48,833 nt of DNA from CAZOOK01 sp964581385 (GTDB lineage Bacteria; Pseudomonadota; Gammaproteobacteria; Nevskiales; Nevskiaceae). Location: contig CAZOOK010000039.1 in assembly GCA_964581385.1 (NCBI GenBank), forward strand, positions 1-48,833. The letters are read 5' to 3'. A model generated the notes under the pieces. That model ran no database searches and was not told the origin of the DNA. It saw only the letters and a list, made by a program, of their open reading frames with translations. This document shows positions 44,271-48,833 of this stretch, in pieces. Made by a program: the position numbers and the translations under genes. Position 1 is the stretch's first letter; the number at the start of each line of letters is the position of its first letter.

Positions 44271-45860
44271 CTAGGGCACCGCGTCCTCGATGTGCCGCTG
44301 AGGCTTGGCTACCAAGGACACCAGCAACAGCGCGCCCATCGCCAGATATGCCAGCATGCGGAACATGTCGGCGTAGGTCAGCACCGCTGCTTGTTGCGCG
44401 GTGATCTGAGCTAGCCAGCTGACCGCGGCGGCGCCGCTGTGGCTACCCAATTCTGGTGTCAGTGCATGCTGCATGCTGGACAGCGCGTCGCGCACTGGCG
44501 CGCGCGACAGTCGCAGGTTTTGCGCTAGCGCCTGCCAGTGGTTCCAGTTGTGCAGATTGATCAGAGTAGTGAGCAGAGCCAGGCCAATGGCGCCGCCGAT
44601 GTTGCGGGTGACAGCGTACAGACCGGAGGCATTCTTTACCTCGTGCGCCGGCATCGTGCCCAGCGCCACGTCGTTCGTCGGGACATAGCAGATGACGAAG
44701 CCGCAGCCACGCAGCACTTGCGGCACGAAGAACTCCCAAATGCCCCAGTCGGCGGTCAGTCGCGTGTTGAGCAGAGTGCCGATGATCACCAGAGTCAGTC
44801 CCAGCGCCATCATCGAGCGCGGCCCCATGATGCGTATGAGGCGTCCGGCCAACGGTGCGGACAAGAACATCGCGGCACCCTGCGACAGCATCACTTGGCC
44901 GATCTGCAGCGGGCTGAATCCTCGCACCTGGCCCAGAAACAGCGGTGTCAGGTAAACCAGCGTGTAGGTGATCATGCCGAGCAGCATCGAGATCGAGCTG
45001 CCAATCGCGAAATTGCGGTTGTGGAAGGCGCGCAGATCGACGATCGGGTGGGCCGTGCTCAGTACTCGGTGGAAGAACAGCGTGCCGCCGATGACCGCCA
45101 GCACCGCGGTCGTCGCCACTGCGTCGTCATCCATCCAGTCCTTGCGCGGGCCGGCATCGAGTGTGTATTCCATCGACCCCAGGAACAGCGCCATGAACGC
45201 CAAGCCCCAGAAGTCGGTGAGCTTGAGCATTTCCGGTTGCGGCTTGTCGATGTCGATCAGCAGCCACACCGCGTAGGCGCATCCCAGGCCTGGCAGCAGG
45301 TTGAGCAGGAACAGCCAGTGCCAGGAGACCAGCCCAGTGATAAAGCCGCCGATGGTTGGTCCCAGCGCCGAGGCGCTCATGGCCATCATGCCCGACAGCA
45401 CGCGCGGCACGACGCGTCGCTCCTCCGGGAACAGGATGTATAGCGTGGCGAAGGTGGTGGGGATCATGCCGCCGCCAAGGAAGCCCTGGAGCACACGGAA
45501 TATCACCATCGAGCCCAGGCTCCATGACAGCGCGCAGCCGACGCTGGCGGCCGCAAAGCCCACCGAGCAGGTGACGAAGTACACGCGCGTCGACAGCAGG
45601 CGCGACAGATAAGCCGATAGCGGAATACCGATCACTTCGGCGATCAGGTACGAGCTCTGCAGCCACTGAATCTCGTCGGTGCTGGCGGACAGACCCGCCT
45701 GGATTTCGTTGATCGAGCTCGCCACGATCTGGATGTCGAGGATCGCCATGAAGTTGCCGATCACCAAAGCCAAGTAGCCCCACCAGGCGCGGCGCTGAAG
45801 CCGGCGCAATTCTTCGGGTGCGAGCTCGCCGCCGCCGCCCCTGAAGACGCCCTGGTTCAT
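44271..45860 (-). CDS. emrB: EmrB/QacA-type multidrug efflux transporter (DHA2)
   Basis: The 529-residue MFS protein should have 14 membrane segments. It has the family pattern WLQSSYLIAEVIGIPLSAYLS, FRVLQGFLGGGMIPTTFA and ALGPTIGGFI (motif C of drug/H+ antiporters). It uses the proton gradient and, with the adaptor encoded upstream, moves compounds across both membranes. It starts 15 bp after the emrA stop codon in the same operon. Substrates are unknown; hydrophobic or aromatic intermediates are possible. Confidence 0.9.
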   Translation of the reverse strand: MNQGVFRGGGGELAPEELRRLQRRAWWGYLALVIGNFMAILDIQIVASSINEIQAGLSASTDEIQWLQSSYLIAEVIGIPLSAYLSRLLSTRVYFVTCSVGFAAASVGCALSWSLGSMVIFRVLQGFLGGGMIPTTFATLYILFPEERRVVPRVLSGMMAMSASALGPTIGGFITGLVSWHWLFLLNLLPGLGCAYAVWLLIDIDKPQPEMLKLTDFWGLAFMALFLGSMEYTLDAGPRKDWMDDDAVATTAVLAVIGGTLFFHRVLSTAHPIVDLRAFHNRNFAIGSSISMLLGMITYTLVYLTPLFLGQVRGFSPLQIGQVMLSQGAAMFLSAPLAGRLIRIMGPRSMMALGLTLVIIGTLLNTRLTADWGIWEFFVPQVLRGCGFVICYVPTNDVALGTMPAHEVKNASGLYAVTRNIGGAIGLALLTTLINLHNWNHWQALAQNLRLSRAPVRDALSSMQHALTPELGSHSGAAAVSWLAQITAQQAAVLTYADMFRMLAYLAMGALLLVSLVAKPQRHIEDAVP

Positions 45861-45875
45861 CGCCGGCTCAAGATC

Positions 45876-46940
45876 TCAGCGCGCGCTGACCTGCGGCTGC
45901 GCCGCAGACGCGGCACTGCGCGTGTCGACGGTGGCGACCACCGACATGCCGGGCCGCAGACGGCCACGCAGTTCCGGATCGACATCAAGTGCGATCCGGA
46001 CCGATACGCGCTGTACGACTTTGATGAAGTTGCCAGTGGCGTTCTGCGGCGGCAGCAGCGACCATTCGGCGCCGCTGGCCGGCGAGAAGCTGTCGATGTG
46101 TCCGCTCACGCTGCGGCCTGGAAAAGCATCGACCTTGACCCGCGCTGTCTGGCCCACCGCCATGCGCGAGAGCTGGGTTTCCTTGAAGTTGGCTTCGACG
46201 TATACCAACTGCAGCGGCACCAGGGACAGCAAGCGTGTGCCCGGCGCCACGCGCTCCCCGACGCGCGCCGCCAGATCGCCTACGGCGCCGTCGATCGGTG
46301 CGCGCAGCGTGGTCGCGTCGAGGTCGATCTGCGCGAGGTCGGCCATCGACTTCTGTGCGTCCAGCTGACTCTTGAGGCGTGCGCCCTCCGCCTGCAACGC
46401 CGCGACCTGATCCTGCGCGGCTTGGAATCCCGCCACGGCGCGCGCAACGTTGGCGTCGCCGCTCTTGTACGCGGCCAGCGCAGTATCCAGACGCTGGTGG
46501 GTGGCGACGCCGTCGCGCACCAACTCATCGGCACGGTTCCAGTCTTTCTCCAGGCGCACTTGGTCAGCCTGCGCCGCGGAGACGGTCGCGCGCGCTTGCT
46601 CGATGTTCGACCGCTGCAACGTCAGTTGTGCGCTATTTGCTCTGATTGCTGCTTGTGCCGCGGCGACGGCCGCACGCGCATTAGCCAAGCGCGCGGCATA
46701 GTCGCGCGGATCGATCTCGACCAGCACGTCACCCTTGTGCACCGACTGATTGTCAACGACATGCACCGCCAGCAGCTCGCCGCCGACGCGCGGCGTGATC
46801 GCACTCATGTCGGCGCGGACATAGGCATCGTCGGTGGATTGCACGAAGCGTCCGACGAACCACCAGTGCGTGATGCCGGCCAGCGCGGCCAGTGCCAGCA
46901 GCGGGAGCATGATGCGCAGCGACACTTTGCGGGCAGCCAT
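45876..46940 (-). CDS. emrA: EmrA-type periplasmic adaptor (HlyD family)
   Basis: About 354 residues from ATG 46940; a longer frame to 47063 would cross the promoter and operator. One N-terminal membrane segment (LPLLALAALAGITHWWFVG) is followed by QSTDDAYVRADMSAITPRVGG. A lipoyl-like half (VLVEIDPRDY), a long helical hairpin (about 90-200) and LRAPIDGAVGDLAARVGERV complete the adaptor. It links EmrB to an outer-membrane TolC channel, not encoded here. It is divergent from tetR and likely repressed by it. Confidence 0.88.
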   Translation of the reverse strand: MAARKVSLRIMLPLLALAALAGITHWWFVGRFVQSTDDAYVRADMSAITPRVGGELLAVHVVDNQSVHKGDVLVEIDPRDYAARLANARAAVAAAQAAIRANSAQLTLQRSNIEQARATVSAAQADQVRLEKDWNRADELVRDGVATHQRLDTALAAYKSGDANVARAVAGFQAAQDQVAALQAEGARLKSQLDAQKSMADLAQIDLDATTLRAPIDGAVGDLAARVGERVAPGTRLLSLVPLQLVYVEANFKETQLSRMAVGQTARVKVDAFPGRSVSGHIDSFSPASGAEWSLLPPQNATGNFIKVVQRVSVRIALDVDPELRGRLRPGMSVVATVDTRSAASAAQPQVSAR

Positions 46941-47026
46941 TGAATTCGTACCAGGGGTTTTCTGTACAGCGCTTGCTATCGCTTTCCTTCGCGGCGCGCT
47001 TGCGCGGAAAGCATCGGAGCTGATAG

Positions 47027-47042
47027 TGTAATGAACGTTACA
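47027..47042. promoter_or_regulatory. Operator between emrA and tetR
   Basis: TGTAATGAACGTTACA has perfect TGTAA/TTACA arms with a six-base centre. It lies in the 125-bp divergent gap, 24 bp before the tetR ATG. It is a likely TetR-type repressor site controlling both directions. Confidence 0.6.
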
Positions 47043-47065
47043 TTCTATTTTGCTTCGCGCCACTC

Positions 47066-47701
47066 ATGAAAGTCAACCGCAAACCCCACACTGAGCGTGG
47101 CGAGCAGCGCCGGCAGGCGCTGATGGAAGCGGCGCGCCAGGTATTTCTGGAGCAAGGCTATGAGGGTGCAAGCATCGAAGAGGTAATGCGCCGTGTCGGC
47201 GGCGGGTCCAAGGCCAGCCTGTATAGCTACTTTGGTAGCAAGGAGGGCTTGTTTTTCGACATCCTTGCCGCGCACTCCGAAGAGTTCACCAAGGACCTGA
47301 AAATTCCGAAAGTAGCGGACGAGGATGTGGAGCGAACGCTCGTCGCGATCGGCAAGCGCTACCTGCGCATGATGCTCGACGACGACCGCCTGGCCCTGTT
47401 CCGCGTGATGTATGCCGAAGCGCAGCGCTTTCCCGAGCTGGCGCGGCGCTTCTTCGAGCGTGGCCCGCAGCGCAGCCGCACGATGCTCAGTTGCTACCTG
47501 CAGTTGCAGACGGAAGCCGGGCGCCTCGACTGTCCTGATCCTGACTTCTCAGCCGCGCAGTTTTTCGAACTGATGAAGGGCCGTCCGCACACCGCGCAGA
47601 TGTTCGGTCTCGCGCCGTTCCCACGCGGTTCCGGTTTGGAAGCGCACGTCGATGCATCGGTGCAGATGTTCCTCTACGGCTGCAGCCGACGCAGGAAATA
47701 G
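47066..47701 (+). CDS. TetR-family repressor of the efflux operon
   Basis: The 211-residue protein has an N-terminal TetR helix-turn-helix (RRQALMEAARQVFLEQGYEG, SIEEVMRRVGGGSKASLYSYF). The variable helical C-terminal domain is of the TetR_C_33/AefR-like type (MMLDDDRLALFRVMYAEAQRFPELARRFFE). It is divergent from emrAB and probably represses them and itself through the palindrome at 47027-47042. The ligand is unknown. Confidence 0.88.
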   Translation: MKVNRKPHTERGEQRRQALMEAARQVFLEQGYEGASIEEVMRRVGGGSKASLYSYFGSKEGLFFDILAAHSEEFTKDLKIPKVADEDVERTLVAIGKRYLRMMLDDDRLALFRVMYAEAQRFPELARRFFERGPQRSRTMLSCYLQLQTEAGRLDCPDPDFSAAQFFELMKGRPHTAQMFGLAPFPRGSGLEAHVDASVQMFLYGCSRRRK

Positions 47702-47767
47702 GATTCGCTAACACTGCGTTGGTCGGTGTGTTGCCCCCGGTGGATGCTGGAGAGCGAACGTTCGATT

Positions 47768-47823
47768 GATCGTGTGGTGAGGCGAAGCCGAATCGCACCG
47801 TTCGAGAGGATCACCACACGGTC
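47768..47823. repeat. Long inverted repeat between tetR and vapC
   Basis: GATCGTGTGGTGA (47768-47780) and TCACCACACGGTC (47811-47823) pair over 13 positions with one G-T mismatch around a 30-base loop. It lies between the convergent tetR and vapC stops, so it could end transcription from both sides or be an REP-like element. Confidence 0.4.
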
Positions 47824-47868
47824 GATGCGATTCGCAAGCTCATCGCATCCTACGAGCCATGGTCAGGG

Positions 47869-48270
47869 TCAACTATTCACCAATTGCGCACCCGGCACCT
47901 TCGCCGCTTTTTCGTCAAACGTCAGCAAGGGCGCACGGTCGGCACTGCTGCACAGTCCGGCATGAAAGCAATCCGCAAAGTCCGCGGTTCCTTGCCGATA
48001 AAAATGCAATGCGCGTTCGAGCGCGGCTTCCGTCTGAAATTCAAGCTCGTGGGTTTCCAGCAAGGCGTTCAATGCCTTGAGGATCGACGCTTTGTCGAAG
48101 CCATACCGCGCCCGTAGCACCCATTCGAGTTCGAGCATCACCGTGTCGGGAACAAACAACTGCGTTTCACTGTCCCGGGCGGATTCAAAAACCTTCTGCA
48201 CGCGCCCGCTTTGCCGGTGATCGTCGTCGATCAACCAGCGCACCAGCACACTGGTATCCAGACCAGACAT
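47869..48270 (-). CDS. vapC: VapC-type PIN-domain toxin
   Basis: The 133-residue PIN ribonuclease has the acidic active-site residues in GLDTSVLVRWLIDDD (Asp5), MLELEWVLR, GTADFADCFHA and LLTFDEKAA. VapC toxins cleave initiator tRNA or rRNA. All four acidic positions are present. Its ATG overlaps the vapB stop codon (ATGA), so the two are translationally coupled. Confidence 0.9.
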   Translation of the reverse strand: MSGLDTSVLVRWLIDDDHRQSGRVQKVFESARDSETQLFVPDTVMLELEWVLRARYGFDKASILKALNALLETHELEFQTEAALERALHFYRQGTADFADCFHAGLCSSADRAPLLTFDEKAAKVPGAQLVNS

Positions 48271-48497
48271 CAGCGCCGACTGATCTTCATATCCTTGATG
48301 GCCACTTTATGCGATCCACGGCGCGGCTTGAGCGTGCCTTTCAAGCCCAGGATCGAACGGGTCTTGCTCCGCATGACGGTTGTTCCGTCATCCAGACGCG
48401 TGAACACAACACGCTCACCAGCCGTCAATCCCAATGCCTTCCGGATATCGGCGGGAATGGTGATTTGCCCTTTGCTGGTGACGGTGGCTTCTGACAT
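48270..48497 (-). CDS. vapB: VapB-type antitoxin (AbrB/MazE fold)
   Basis: The 75-residue protein begins with the swapped-hairpin DNA-binding domain EATVTSKGQITIPADIRKAL, then LGLTAGERVVFTRLDDG. The C-terminal KGTLKPRRGSHKVAIKDMK region probably blocks the toxin. AAGGA lies six bases before the ATG. It should bind the inverted repeat at 48504-48530 and repress the pair. Confidence 0.9.
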   Translation of the reverse strand: MSEATVTSKGQITIPADIRKALGLTAGERVVFTRLDDGTTVMRSKTRSILGLKGTLKPRRGSHKVAIKDMKISRR

Positions 48498-48503
48498 GGC
48501 ATG

Positions 48504-48530
48504 TCCTTACATTAATACAGATAGTAAGGA
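48504..48530 (-). promoter_or_regulatory. Candidate vapBC operator
   Basis: TCCTTAC (48504-48510) and GTAAGGA (48524-48530) are perfect 7-bp arms with a 13-base AT-rich centre (TTAATACAGATA). The centre could hold the -10 region. The left arm also contains the ribosome binding site of vapB. Confidence 0.5.
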
Positions 48531-48833
48531 AAACCTCCGGTCGCTGCAATTTTTGCACTGCAATGCGGCTGGAGTGGGACATGAGCGTAGAGTGCGCACC
48601 GCGCACGCGACTCTGTCGGATACATCAAACGGCAAGCAAATACGCCTTACTTGACGCATGTGCCGAAGCCAGCTCGCTTAGCTCGCGGAAGTCAGAATAC
48701 GTTGCTTGCGCAGCTATTCTGGCCTACTCGGGCTTGGGGATGTATTCCGCTGTGGCACAAAACTGCGCGGGCATTCCTGCGCGCTTACCGGTCAATTGTT
48801 CAAGGCGCCGTTATCAACCGGGCCACCATGGCC
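48531..48833. other. 303-bp end of window without a gene
   Basis: I see no supportable open frame, RNA or repeat in this stretch beyond the upstream side of the vapBC promoter. Confidence 0.4.

Noticed and set aside
47726..47965. 79-codon plus-strand frame after tetR
   Set aside because: It runs across the inverted repeat and into the antisense of vapC, with no family match.

Overview
The window looks like chromosomal DNA of a Gram-negative, GC-rich proteobacterium that degrades lipids or aromatic compounds. Evidence for this is a TonB-dependent receptor, two porins, a Rieske oxygenase set, many CoA-ester enzymes and an EmrAB-type pump. The gene mix (sphingomonad-like receptor plug, Rieske enzymes, acyl-CoA dehydrogenase pairs) would suit a Steroidobacter/Nevskia-like gammaproteobacterium. 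That placement is only an impression; no rRNA or other marker gene is present.

Layout. (1) 1-3400: the 3' part of tRNA-Arg(CCG), a broken C-terminal gene fragment, and two toxin-antitoxin operons (higBA and hipBA). This looks like the edge of an accessory island beside a tRNA gene. The hipBA promoter carries three regularly spaced palindromic operators. (2) 4236-15881: CoA-ester metabolism. The plus strand has acryloyl-CoA reductase, a double hot-dog dehydratase and an acyl-CoA synthetase. The minus-strand operon runs mmsA - fused E1 alpha/beta dehydrogenase - stand-alone lipoyl domain - Rieske oxygenase - MocA-like - XdhC-like. (3) 16098-18415: a DUF305 protein and an LVIVD-repeat lipoprotein. 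(4) 18644-20790: a complete IS1595-family transposon with 24-bp inverted repeats and an 8-bp target duplication (AATAAAAA). It carries a DUF3800 gene as passenger. (5) 20799-25471: a tandemly duplicated cassette, each copy with a small PstS-like binding protein, a 425-residue porin, a terminator and a tiny leader ORF. The transposon sits exactly in the U-tract of the terminator of copy 1. (6) 25512-44207: a large catabolic region with SDRs, a hydrolase, an MFS carrier, thiolase, a Gfo/Idh oxidoreductase, an HSD10-type dehydrogenase, a TonB receptor, an acyl-CoA dehydrogenase pair, an APH-type kinase, a Rieske ferredoxin, a second Rieske oxygenase, an amidohydrolase and an enoyl-CoA hydratase. 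(7) 44271-47701: an emrB/emrA pump and a divergent TetR repressor. (8) 47869-48497: a vapBC toxin-antitoxin pair.

How it may work together (inference). The TonB receptor would import a hydrophobic substrate. The Rieske oxygenases and ferredoxin would hydroxylate it, the synthetase would activate it to a CoA ester, and the dehydrogenases, hydratases, HSD10-type enzyme and thiolase would shorten it. MmsA and AcuI would yield propionyl-CoA. An APH kinase beside an acyl-CoA dehydrogenase pair recalls the phosphorylated hydroxyacyl-CoA route of LvaA and ACAD10/11. A near-identical palindrome (TCAACARCGTTGTYGAC) lies in the promoters of both the mmsA operon and the thiolase operon. This suggests one regulator, not encoded nearby, controls both. 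The substrate cannot be read from the sequence.
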